From Giesbergeria sp. (GTDB taxonomy: Bacteria; Pseudomonadota; Gammaproteobacteria; Burkholderiales; Burkholderiaceae_C): a stretch of DNA of 33,140 nucleotides. Under the pieces are notes generated by a model. That model did no database searches. It saw only the letters and a list, made by a program, of their open reading frames with translations, and was not told the DNA's origin. The DNA lies in the NCBI RefSeq assembly GCF_028686475.1, contig NZ_JAQUCA010000029.1, positions 1 to 33,140 of the forward strand, given 5' to 3'. Both the position numbers and the translations under genes were made by a program. Below are positions 17,153-25,447 of the stretch, in pieces (within the stretch, counting starts at the first letter, position 1; every line of letters starts with the position of its first letter).

Positions 17153-18445
17153 GTGGTCACCGAACAAGCCGCCGCCTTACAACGCGCCAAGCGCCAAGCG
17201 CTGGGCTTGCTGCTGCTGGTCACTGGGGTATTTATCATCAGTAGCCTGCTAGAGCGCAACCTGTGGACCGATGCGCTACAAGCCACCGCCGAGGCCGCGA
17301 TGGTAGGCGCACTGGCCGATTGGTTTGCCGTGCGCGCGCTGTTCCATCGGGTGCCGATTCCGTGGGTGGTGCGTCACACCGCCATCATCCCGCGCAACAA
17401 AGACCGCATCGGCCAAAATTTGGCAGTTTTTGTGCGCGACCGCTTTTTGGACCCCGCCTCCTTGGTGGGCCTATTGCGCCGCCATGATGTGGTTGAGCGC
17501 ATGGCGCAATGGCTGCTGCTGCCAGACAACGCGCGCTATCTGGGCCAACAAGTAGCGCGCATGTTGGCCGCTGCCCTCGATATGGTGCAAGACCGGCAAA
17601 TAGAGCATCTGCTCCGCAAAGCCTTGCGCGCCCTACTGGGCCGCATCGACCTGACGCAAACTTTAGCCCGTGTGCTAGAGGCCCTAACGCACCAAGGCCG
17701 CCACCAAGGGCTGCTCGACGATGCCTTGCAGCAGCTCATGGCCCTGTTGCAAACCCCGGATACGCGCAGCTTGATTGCACGCACCATCATCCACTGGCTC
17801 AAAAAAGAGCATCCACTCAAAGAAAAGATGCTGCCCTCCGATTGGCTCAGTGACCAAGGTGCCAGCTTGGTGGCCAAAGCCCTAGAAAGCTTGCTGGCCG
17901 AAGTAGCGCACAACCCGCAGCACCAACTGCGCCACAAATTTGATGAGGCGATAGCGCTGTTCATTGCCCGGCTACAAAACGACCCCTCTTGGGCGCAAAA
18001 GGGCGAACAAATCCGCCGCTACCTGCAAACCAACCCCACCTTGGGGCGCTATGTGCAAGAACTTTGGCAAAGCACGCGCAATAGCTTGCAGCGCGATTTG
18101 GCCGATGAGCAATCCGCCCTAGCGCGCCATGTGCGTAACATGGGCCTGTGGCTGGGCCAAGCCTTGGCACAAGATGCGGCCCTGCGCCAAGCCCTGAACG
18201 AGCGCCTACAACAATGGGCGCACAGCTTGGCCCCCGAGGTCTCGCAGTTTGTGGCACAACACATCCAAGACACCGTGCAGCGCTGGGATGCCCAAGACAT
18301 GGCCCAGCTGATAGAACTCAACATCGGCACCGACCTGCAATACATCCGCATCAACGGCACCGTGGTGGGCGGACTGATTGGCCTGCTGCTGTTTGGCCTA
18401 ACCCACGCGCCCGCGATTGGGCAAGCCCTGTTTAGCGGAAAATGA
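17153..18445 (+). CDS. DUF445 family membrane-anchored protein
   Basis: A 430-residue protein of the DUF445/YjiN type: an N-terminal membrane helix (ALGLLLLVTGVFIISSLL), the signature ATAEAAMVGALADWFAVRALFHR followed by PIPWVVRHTAIIPRNKDRIGQNLA, a long helical middle, and a C-terminal helix GTVVGGLIGLLLFGLTHA. Cellular role unknown. Start is GTG 17153, since no ATG lies nearby upstream of the conserved region. Its last 14 nt overlap the end of convergent purU. Confidence 0.88.
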   Translation: MVTEQAAALQRAKRQALGLLLLVTGVFIISSLLERNLWTDALQATAEAAMVGALADWFAVRALFHRVPIPWVVRHTAIIPRNKDRIGQNLAVFVRDRFLDPASLVGLLRRHDVVERMAQWLLLPDNARYLGQQVARMLAAALDMVQDRQIEHLLRKALRALLGRIDLTQTLARVLEALTHQGRHQGLLDDALQQLMALLQTPDTRSLIARTIIHWLKKEHPLKEKMLPSDWLSDQGASLVAKALESLLAEVAHNPQHQLRHKFDEAIALFIARLQNDPSWAQKGEQIRRYLQTNPTLGRYVQELWQSTRNSLQRDLADEQSALARHVRNMGLWLGQALAQDAALRQALNERLQQWAHSLAPEVSQFVAQHIQDTVQRWDAQDMAQLIELNIGTDLQYIRINGTVVGGLIGLLLFGLTHAPAIGQALFSGK

Positions 18446-19280
18446 CTGTTTTATGCCCATTGAGCAGCACCCGATGCTCGCTGTGCCACTTCACGGCGCG
18501 TGCCAGCACTTGGCTTTCGGTGTCGCGCCCGCGTGCGGTTAGTGTTTCTACCGTGTCCGTATGGTCAGCGCGTGTAACATCTTGTTCGATAATCGGGCCT
18601 TCGTCCAAATCAGCGGTTACATAATGGGCCGTCGCACCAATCAGCTTCACACCTCGGTCATGGGCTTGGTAGTAGGGTTTGGCCCCCTTAAAACTGGGCA
18701 AAAAGCTATGGTGGATGTTGATGGCACGGCCTGCCAACTTGGTACAAAAATCGTCCGACAGCACTTGCATGTAGCGTGCCAACACCACCAACTCGGCCCC
18801 CTCGGCTTGGATGATTTCGTACTGGCGCGCCTCGGCTTGGGCTTTGGTGGCCGCCGTGACAGGAATATGGTGAAAAGGAATGTTGTAACTGGCCGCAAGC
18901 TGGTAAAAATCGCGGTGGTTGCTGATGATGGCGCGAATGTCCACCGGCAGCAGCCCAGATTTCCACCGAAACAGCAAATCATTGAGACAATGGCCCTCGC
19001 GGCTGACCAAAAGCACCGTGGGCATGGGCTGCGCCAAGGCGTGCAAACTCCAGTGCATTTGGTAATTTTGGGCAAAGTGGGCCATCTGCTCCAACAAGGT
19101 AGCATGGTCATGCACCGTGCAAGCAAATTGCACGCGCATAAAAAACAAGCCGGTGGCAGCATCGTTGTACTGGGCGGCTTCTTCGATGTTGCCGCTGTGT
19201 TCCAGCAAAAAGCCCGACACAGCATGAACCAGCCCCAATTGGTCAGGGCAAGAAAGAGTAAGAACGTAAGCGTGGGTCAT
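18432..19280 (-). CDS. purU: Formyltetrahydrofolate deformylase PurU
   Basis: Hydrolyses 10-formyl-THF to THF and formate, balancing one-carbon pools and supplying formate for purine synthesis. The 282-residue length matches E. coli PurU (280). An ACT regulatory domain (about 4-80, beginning YVLTLSCPDQLGLVHAVSGF) precedes the formyltransferase-like domain. Catalytic landmarks are NIHHSFLPSFKGAKPY and ATAHYVTADLDEGPIIEQD, holding the conserved Asn, His and Asp. ATG 19280 begins the ACT domain; a longer reading to 19322 is unlikely. It borders the R-M operon on the left and is transcribed away from it. Confidence 0.96.
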   Translation of the reverse strand: MTHAYVLTLSCPDQLGLVHAVSGFLLEHSGNIEEAAQYNDAATGLFFMRVQFACTVHDHATLLEQMAHFAQNYQMHWSLHALAQPMPTVLLVSREGHCLNDLLFRWKSGLLPVDIRAIISNHRDFYQLAASYNIPFHHIPVTAATKAQAEARQYEIIQAEGAELVVLARYMQVLSDDFCTKLAGRAINIHHSFLPSFKGAKPYYQAHDRGVKLIGATAHYVTADLDEGPIIEQDVTRADHTDTVETLTARGRDTESQVLARAVKWHSEHRVLLNGHKTVIFR

Positions 19281-19295
19281 AACAACAAGATTGTC

Positions 19296-19352
19296 GCAGC
19301 ATGACACCCAACACTGCTGCACGGGTTAAAAACGATTTGTATAAAGAAGAGC
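19296..19352 (+). promoter_or_regulatory. Possible promoter/operator of the mod operon
   Basis: The 72-bp gap between purU and mod holds an inverted repeat (GCAGCA at 19296-19301, TGCTGC at 19315-19320) and a good -10 like hexamer TATAAA (19340-19345). No convincing -35 is seen, and the -10 is so close to ATG 19353 that the transcript would have almost no leader. Tentative. Confidence 0.25.
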
Positions 19353-22300
19353 ATGAGCACCCCTACCCCCCTGCCCGTTGAAAGCCGTTTTGTCGAGCTG
19401 ATGACCGAGTTGTTTCAGATGGACGAAGCCCAAGCCCTAGACTTTGGCATCTACCGCGTTATCCGCCGCCACAACCGCCAAGTGCAGGCTTTTTTAGGCC
19501 GAGTGCTCAGTAGCCAACACGGCAAGCGCCTAGAGGGTGGCAAACTCTCTGCCTTGCTAGAGCAAGCCTTTAGCGTCTCTGGCCACGAGGCACAGGCCGA
19601 AGACAAATTTCGGCTCAAACAGCTAGAAGCCCAATTGGGCCTCAAACCCGGCCTGACCTACGCGCAAAAAGAAGCCATCCTGGGCCAAGCGCAAAGCATT
19701 CCGGCCATCCAAGAACTGGTGGCCGAATACCAAAGCCGCGTAGCCGCACAAACCAGCCAGCAAACCGCACAGCAAGACCGTGCCGAGGTACTCAACCGCC
19801 TGTACCAATTTTTTGCCCGCCACTACCAAGACGGCGACTTCATCGTCGAGCGCCGCTATGGCAAAAATGGGGCGCGCTACGTTAAATCTACCGGCGAAGA
19901 TACCGAGTTCCATTGGGCCACCGAGGACATGTACTACATCAAGTCGGGCGACATTTTTACCGACTTTCCTGTCACGCTGGCCAGTGGCCAACGCATCGTT
20001 TTTAGCGTAGAACCCAGCAGCTTACAGGCCACACGCGCCGCCCTCAAACCCAACGACAAAGCCCACTACGCACTCGATAGCATCACCAGTGCAGAAGGCG
20101 ACGCACTCCAAGTGCGCCTGCTTTACCTGAAAGGGGCGCAAACCGAAAAGCAAAAAGAAGACATCGTCCGCGCGGTGCAACAAGCCAGCCACAGCACCAG
20201 CGCAGAAGCAGGTTTAGAGATTCGCCGCTGGTTGCAGCGCTTGCTGGCACGCAACCAAAGCGATTTTTTCATCCACAAGCGCCTCAAAGAAGCCCTGAGC
20301 GCAGACTTGGACATCTTCCTGAAAACCGAAGTGCTGGATGTGGACCAATTGCTGGCCAACCATGCTACTGCCACCGATTTACCCCAACGCGCCCTGAAAG
20401 TAGCACGCATCGTGCGCGACATTGGCATGCAAATCATTGACTTTTTGGCCACGCTAGAAGATTTTCAGAAAGCACTGTGGGAAAAGAAAAAACTGGTCTT
20501 TGCCACCCGCTACGTCATCACCCTCGACCGGCTAGAGCGCTATTGCCCCCACTGGTTGGCGCAAAACATTAACCACATCGTGCAGCGCCAACGCGCAGAG
20601 TGGCAAACGCTGGGTTTGGGCGACTACCCCCAAGCCAGCGCCTGCATACGCCAAACCGAGGGCGACTTGGCCACCCCGGCCAGCCAGCGTTACCTACCGC
20701 TGCCCCTAGACACACAAAACTTTGACAGTGCCTTCCAATGGGCCATGTTAGAGGCTATCACGGCAGCCGCGCCGCTAGATGATAATTTAGATGGCATAGT
20801 AATTCAGTCAGATAACTGGCAAGCACTTAATTCAATAGTTAACAGATATAAAAACGAAGTTAACTGCATATATACTGATCCTCCTTATAATAGTGATGCA
20901 GGCCCCATTTCTTATAAAAATGGTTATCGTCATGCATCTTGGCTTACACTAATACAAGACAGACTTAGACTTACAAAAAACTTTCTTATTGATTCAGGTA
21001 TACATTGCATAACTATTGATGATTACGAGGCTCATAGACTCAGGAATTTAGCAGAAACTACTATTTCTGAATACAATTTTTTGGGTGTTGCTTTAATAAA
21101 AAATAATCCAGCAGGCAGAACTGGCACTACAGGGTTTTCAGCTTGTCATGAATACGCATATTTTTATGGGATGTCAAACACTGCTCAGATTGATCGACTA
21201 GAACACAGCGAAGCCCAAAAATCACGCTACAAGGAAAAAGACGAAATTGGTTTTTTTGAATGGACAAACTTTCGAAAACATGGCGGCTTAAATACCTATA
21301 AAACAACACGACCAAGACAATTTTATCCAATCTATGTAAATGGAAAATCAATTAGAATTCCAGAAATGAATTGGGATAATTTGTCTAGGCAATATAAAAT
21401 TAATGAACCTCCACTTGAGAATGAGGAAGTTCTTCTTCCAATTGATGAAAAAGGCAATGAAAGGATTTGGGATTTTGTTGTTGATACAGCAAAAGAAAAT
21501 ATTTCTCATTTAAAAGTTAAAAAAGATTCACGCGGAGAGACGGCTATTTATAGAAAATGGCGTATTAATGAAGATGGGTTGCTACCCCAAACATGGTGGG
21601 AAAAAAAGCAATATTCAGCAGCAGAATATGGAACAAATCTACTAACGAAGCTATTTGGATCTAGTCATATTTTTATGTTTCCAAAATCAGTTTATGCGGT
21701 AGCTGATTGCTTGAAAGTAAGTGGACTACGGAGTGATCAAAGTGGACTAGTTTTGGATTTTTTTGCAGGGTCTGGAACTACAGGCCATGCTGTAATTAAA
21801 TTAAATAAACAAGATGCTGGAAATCGTAAATTTCTTCTTGTTGAAGCGAATCAATACATTGATCAAGTTACTATTCCTAGACTTAAAAAAGTCAGTGCCG
21901 CAAGTGATTGGCTAGGTGGAAAAACTGACAAATTAGATGGCATCGGCATTTTCATGCGCGTGCAGCAGCTAGAGCAATACGAAGACACCCTAGAAAACCT
22001 AGACAGCGACCTACCCCAAGGCGATAGCGCCGACTTGCTGTTTCAAGACCCCGCCTTTGCCCTGCGTTACCGCTTAGACAGCAGCGCCCACGCCCTCTAT
22101 TGCGCCGTAGAGCGCTTTGCCAGCCCCTTTGGCTACCAGTTAAAACGCGCCGTGGGCGGTGGCCAAGCACAACTGCACAACGTTGATTTACTCGAAAGCA
22201 TGCCCTACCTGCTGGGCTTGCAGGTCAGCCGCCTTTATCGCCAAGACCAAGGCGCAGTGCTACTGGGCCACAACCGGCAAGGCCAAAGCGTGGCCGTTTT

Positions 22301-22469
22301 CTTCCGAGACTGTGCCATGCCAGACACAGCCCAATGGCTACAAACCAAACTGGCCCAACACCCCGCCGACCGGGTTTATACCAACGACCCAGCCAGCCTT
22401 AGCTTTCAGGGCTGCGAACAATTCGAGGCCATCGAAGGCATTTTTGCACAACAGTTTGAGAAGCATTAA
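19353..22469 (+). CDS. Type III-like DNA methyltransferase (Mod), mosaic gene
   Basis: A 1038-residue adenine/cytosine-N4 methyltransferase of beta-class motif order. The N-terminal 470 residues (with ALDFGIYRVIRRHNRQVQAFL near 28-48) resemble the conserved, non-catalytic part of large type III-like Mod proteins. Catalytic motif IV is DPPY (509-512) in IYTDPPYNSDAG; the AdoMet motif I is DFFAGSGTTG (802-811). The roughly 290 residues between them should be the target-recognition domain. The C-terminal 175 residues probably contact Res. The striking feature is composition: about residues 475-865 are encoded by AT-rich DNA while both ends are GC-rich. The following gene starts 1 nt after the stop. 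Mod family is clear; the target site is unknown. Confidence 0.92.
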   Translation: MSTPTPLPVESRFVELMTELFQMDEAQALDFGIYRVIRRHNRQVQAFLGRVLSSQHGKRLEGGKLSALLEQAFSVSGHEAQAEDKFRLKQLEAQLGLKPGLTYAQKEAILGQAQSIPAIQELVAEYQSRVAAQTSQQTAQQDRAEVLNRLYQFFARHYQDGDFIVERRYGKNGARYVKSTGEDTEFHWATEDMYYIKSGDIFTDFPVTLASGQRIVFSVEPSSLQATRAALKPNDKAHYALDSITSAEGDALQVRLLYLKGAQTEKQKEDIVRAVQQASHSTSAEAGLEIRRWLQRLLARNQSDFFIHKRLKEALSADLDIFLKTEVLDVDQLLANHATATDLPQRALKVARIVRDIGMQIIDFLATLEDFQKALWEKKKLVFATRYVITLDRLERYCPHWLAQNINHIVQRQRAEWQTLGLGDYPQASACIRQTEGDLATPASQRYLPLPLDTQNFDSAFQWAMLEAITAAAPLDDNLDGIVIQSDNWQALNSIVNRYKNEVNCIYTDPPYNSDAGPISYKNGYRHASWLTLIQDRLRLTKNFLIDSGIHCITIDDYEAHRLRNLAETTISEYNFLGVALIKNNPAGRTGTTGFSACHEYAYFYGMSNTAQIDRLEHSEAQKSRYKEKDEIGFFEWTNFRKHGGLNTYKTTRPRQFYPIYVNGKSIRIPEMNWDNLSRQYKINEPPLENEEVLLPIDEKGNERIWDFVVDTAKENISHLKVKKDSRGETAIYRKWRINEDGLLPQTWWEKKQYSAAEYGTNLLTKLFGSSHIFMFPKSVYAVADCLKVSGLRSDQSGLVLDFFAGSGTTGHAVIKLNKQDAGNRKFLLVEANQYIDQVTIPRLKKVSAASDWLGGKTDKLDGIGIFMRVQQLEQYEDTLENLDSDLPQGDSADLLFQDPAFALRYRLDSSAHALYCAVERFASPFGYQLKRAVGGGQAQLHNVDLLESMPYLLGLQVSRLYRQDQGAVLLGHNRQGQSVAVFFRDCAMPDTAQWLQTKLAQHPADRVYTNDPASLSFQGCEQFEAIEGIFAQQFEKH
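20787..20797 (+). repeat. 11-nt direct repeat, left edge of AT-rich mod segment
   Basis: TTAGATGGCAT, reading Leu-Asp-Gly-Ile. The identical word occurs at 21933-21943, in the same codon phase, where the AT-rich segment ends. Confidence 0.7.
21933..21943 (+). repeat. 11-nt direct repeat, right edge of AT-rich mod segment
   Basis: Second copy of TTAGATGGCAT (first at 20787-20797). Recombination between the two would remove or exchange the segment without shifting the frame. Confidence 0.7.
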
Positions 22470-22470
22470 A

Positions 22471-22731
22471 ATGCCCATTATCAGCCGATTTTTTGGCATC
22501 ATTATTCGCATGTTTTTTAATGAACATGCACCGCCACATTTCCATGCCGAATATGGCGATTACCACGTTATCATCAATATCCGCACGCTAGAAGTAATGG
22601 AAGGAAAATTTCCACGTCGCGCCCTCGGATTGGTACTCGACTGGACCGAACTGCACCAAACCGCCTTGCTGCAAGACTGGGATTTGTGCCAACAACACCA
22701 ACAACCCTCTGAAATTGCCCCACTAGAATAA
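22471..22731 (+). CDS. DUF4160 domain protein
   Basis: An 86-residue protein. MPIISRFFGIIIRMFFNEHAPPHFHAEY contains the DUF4160 core: a short strand region and the PPHFHAEYG His-rich motif, then ISIP-like IINIRTLEVMEGKFPRRALGLVLDW and an acidic C-terminus. Members usually occur directly before DUF2442, as here, and the pair has been suspected of being a toxin-antitoxin-like unit; that is not proven. It starts 1 nt after the mod stop and lies inside the R-M operon. Its first half is near 40% GC, lower than flanking genes. A longer in-frame reading starting within mod is not supported, since the family begins at MPI. Confidence 0.85.
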   Translation: MPIISRFFGIIIRMFFNEHAPPHFHAEYGDYHVIINIRTLEVMEGKFPRRALGLVLDWTELHQTALLQDWDLCQQHQQPSEIAPLE

Positions 22732-22742
22732 GGAGCCACCCG

Positions 22743-22997
22743 ATGCAATGGCATGTCATTGAAGCACACGTTATTCAACCTGGTTGCTTTCAAGTTAAAT
22801 TTGCCGACGGCACGCAAGGCACCGTGCGTTTTGCCCCCAGTGCCTATCGCGGCGTATTTGCCAAATTGCGCGACCCAGCAGAGTTCAATCGCTTGTACGT
22901 GAATGGCTATTTTGTCACTTGGCCGGGCGAACTCGATTTGGCACCCGATGCCATGCACCACCACATCAAGGAATCAGGCGAATGGCTGTTGCAGTAA
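22743..22997 (+). CDS. DUF2442 domain protein
   Basis: An 84-residue protein with the DUF2442 pattern: an N-terminal strand pair ending FQVKFADGTQGTVRFAPS, then YRGVFAKLRDPAEFNRLYVNGYFVTWPGELDLAPDAM. The family is the usual partner of DUF4160, 11 nt upstream here; AGGAG precedes ATG 22743. DUF2442 proteins have no known catalytic residues. Its 3' end overlaps the helicase start by 16 nt, which ties the pair to the restriction genes. Confidence 0.85.
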   Translation: MQWHVIEAHVIQPGCFQVKFADGTQGTVRFAPSAYRGVFAKLRDPAEFNRLYVNGYFVTWPGELDLAPDAMHHHIKESGEWLLQ

Positions 22998-25447
22998 AGC
23001 GCTCAGGCCATGCCCGACTTAAAGCAGCATTGGTACTGCGCGATGCCTTGGCGGCAGAATTGGGCTTGCCCCTGCCTGCGGCAATGGCCCAATTGCGTAC
23101 CGTAGAAAACAATATCGGTGCCGCACAAGGCTTGGCCGATGGCAAATACCTAGAGGCCATAGGCTCAGTATGCAGCAACGATGCCCAGCAGCTTTTGGCG
23201 CTGGACCACGACATACGGCAAGCCTGCGCCCGCGTGCGCTTTGCGCCACGCTATGCCCAATATCTGGCCCTGCTGCTGTTTGCCCACTGGCTAGAGGCCC
23301 AAATGCAAGATGCTGCGGCCTTCTTGTTTCGCCTCAATGCCTACCTAGACGCACACCCCCCCAAGGGTGAGACCATCGCCCCCTTTACCCCCGCTGATTT
23401 GCAATTGGCCGCCTTCTGGATGGCCACCGCCGCCGGTAAAACGCATATTCTGCACGCCTGTTTAGCCCTGCTAGAAAAGCGCCGCCACTGGGATCGCTGC
23501 ATCGTCGTTACTCCCTCAGAATCACTCACCCGCCAACACGCCGACAAACTGCGCCAGTTGGCAGCATGGCCCGTTTTTGCCTACCCTATGGATGGAGATG
23601 CCTCGGCCTTGGGTTATCTATCGCCTGATACCGTTATCGTCCTAGACATCAACAAACTAGCCGCCGAAAAAAAAGGCGACGGCATCACCCTGCCCACATC
23701 GGTATTTACCGAAGGGCGCAATCTGGTATTTGTAGATGAAGGCCACAAAGGCCAAAAATCAGAAGCCAGCGTTTGGAAAGCCTTACAAGCCGATTTGGCC
23801 GGCATTGCAGCCCTCAACCCCCAGCATCGCGGCTTGCTAATAGAGTTCTCTGCCACCTTTGGCCAAGTGGCCGAAACCGAACATGCCTTTGACCGCTACG
23901 CCAAAGCGGTGCTGTTAGATTACGCCTACGACCGCTTCCACCAAGACCGCTATGGCAAAGACTTTTGGCATGTGCGCGTACAAGCCAAAGACGAAGCCAG
24001 CGCCAGTACACAACGCCAAACCCTGACGGCGGCATTGCTATCGTTTTGGCATCAAACCACCAGCTACCGCTCCACCCAAGCCCAACAAGCCGCCGCCCAG
24101 TTAGGGCTACAAATAGCCGCGCCCTTGTGGGTATTGTTGGGCTTGTCGGTCATTGGCAGCCAAAAAAACAAAAACGATGAGCAACAAACCTCCGACGTAG
24201 TGGAGGTGCTGGGCTACCTCAACACCATGCTGGCACAACCCGCACAATTGGCGCACAGCATCGCCCAACTTTTAGCCACCGCCATCGTAGGCGCAGACCT
24301 GCTGCCTGCCGCGGTGCGCCAAGCCAGCGTGGGCTGGGATAGCACCGCCTTGGCCCAGCGGGTACTGGCCGATTGCTTGGGCTGGCAACCCGGCGACAAG
24401 CCCGTGCTGCGCCTTATCAAGGCCGCCACCGGCGAGCTAGGCTTGGGCTTGTTGCGCGGTGACACTTCGCACTATTACGGCGTGGTCAACGTCGGTGATG
24501 CCGTGGGCCTGAAAAAATCCCTAGAAGCAGCCCACTTAACCGTAGAAGATGATGCCCTATCAGGCTCCTTGTTCGCGCAACTCGATGCCCCCCACAGTGG
24601 CCTGAATGTGTTGATTGGTTCGCGCCGCTTTGCTGAAGGCTGGGACAACTACCGTGCCTCTAGCCTCACTTTATTGCGTCTGGGCCAAGGCGAAGGGGCG
24701 CTCATCATCCAAATGTTTGGCCGTGTGGTGCGCTTTGCAGGTATTCATAACGACGGCAAACGGCTAGAACGCCCCCCGGCGGCACTGGCTCCACTGCAAA
24801 CCGCCTATGTGTTTGGCCTTAAATCCGCCTACCTTGACACCTTTTTACAAAGCCTGACCGACAACGGCGTGCTGGGCTTACAGCGCATCGAATGCCCAAT
24901 ACGCCAACATACCCCAGCGCTGCTCCAGTCGGTACGCACCTTGGCACCGCAGCCCCAAGACTTCCATGTTCAGGCCATCGGTAGCGACTGGCTCCGCAGC
25001 GTCAATGCCATCCACATTTCTTTAACTGCCGCCATCACCACCTTAAAACTCAAAGACAGCCAAACCCAAGCCCAACAAGGCACGTTGGGCCAAGACATGA
25101 CCGCCGAATTTCAACAATGCAGCGTATTACTTAGCCGCGATGCGCTGTACCGTGAACTGGTGCAATGGAAGCGCACCCAAGGCTGGTGGAATTTTGCTTT
25201 TAATCAGCACGCCATTGATTGCGCGCTCGCCAGCGATAAATATGCCATCTGGGGCCTTCCGGGTATGCTTAACGTGCAGCAAGCAGCCGATTTAGCACGC
25301 CTGCATCGCTTAGCTGCCACCGTGGTGCGCCGCCTGTTTGAAAGCGCCTACCGCAAACAAGCAAGTCGCCACAGCCGCTACACCCTCATAGCCTCTCAAG
25401 ACAGTGGCATTCCCGAGCAGTATTACAAGGACTTTCTGAATGCCTAG
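22982..25447 (+). CDS. Type III Res-like SF2 helicase subunit (no nuclease domain)
   Basis: An 821-residue ATP-dependent DNA translocase/helicase. Superfamily 2 motifs in order: Walker A TAAGKT (149-154), Walker B-like DEGH (252-255), motif III SAT (290-292), motif V in SRRFAEGWDNYRASS and motif VI QMFGRVVR (577-584). In type III restriction enzymes this motor domain follows ATP-driven search and is fused to a C-terminal endonuclease; here the protein stops after the helicase and accessory region, and the nuclease is the next gene. ATG 22982 is preferred to upstream in-frame codons because it is the first ATG, and MAVAVKRSGHARLKAALVLRD looks like the true N-terminus. It overlaps the nuclease start by 8 nt. 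Confidence 0.9.
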   Translation: MAVAVKRSGHARLKAALVLRDALAAELGLPLPAAMAQLRTVENNIGAAQGLADGKYLEAIGSVCSNDAQQLLALDHDIRQACARVRFAPRYAQYLALLLFAHWLEAQMQDAAAFLFRLNAYLDAHPPKGETIAPFTPADLQLAAFWMATAAGKTHILHACLALLEKRRHWDRCIVVTPSESLTRQHADKLRQLAAWPVFAYPMDGDASALGYLSPDTVIVLDINKLAAEKKGDGITLPTSVFTEGRNLVFVDEGHKGQKSEASVWKALQADLAGIAALNPQHRGLLIEFSATFGQVAETEHAFDRYAKAVLLDYAYDRFHQDRYGKDFWHVRVQAKDEASASTQRQTLTAALLSFWHQTTSYRSTQAQQAAAQLGLQIAAPLWVLLGLSVIGSQKNKNDEQQTSDVVEVLGYLNTMLAQPAQLAHSIAQLLATAIVGADLLPAAVRQASVGWDSTALAQRVLADCLGWQPGDKPVLRLIKAATGELGLGLLRGDTSHYYGVVNVGDAVGLKKSLEAAHLTVEDDALSGSLFAQLDAPHSGLNVLIGSRRFAEGWDNYRASSLTLLRLGQGEGALIIQMFGRVVRFAGIHNDGKRLERPPAALAPLQTAYVFGLKSAYLDTFLQSLTDNGVLGLQRIECPIRQHTPALLQSVRTLAPQPQDFHVQAIGSDWLRSVNAIHISLTAAITTLKLKDSQTQAQQGTLGQDMTAEFQQCSVLLSRDALYRELVQWKRTQGWWNFAFNQHAIDCALASDKYAIWGLPGMLNVQQAADLARLHRLAATVVRRLFESAYRKQASRHSRYTLIASQDSGIPEQYYKDFLNA

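Larger units (their letters stand above)
20775..21945 (+). other. AT-rich replaced segment inside mod
   Basis: Single 60-base lines counted by hand give 32-37% GC here (20881, 21361, 21781) against 67% at 20581 and 60% at 22021. Codon use also changes: AAA, AAT, ATT, TTA and AGA become common, then revert abruptly. The segment encodes motif IV through motif I, that is the target-recognition and catalytic core. The reading frame is unbroken. Boundaries are estimated by eye to about 20 bases. Confidence 0.85.

Noticed and set aside
22159-22731. 190-residue reading extending DUF4160 upstream into mod
   Set aside because: The first 104 residues run through the mod coding sequence in another frame and look random; the DUF4160 family begins at the ATG at 22471.
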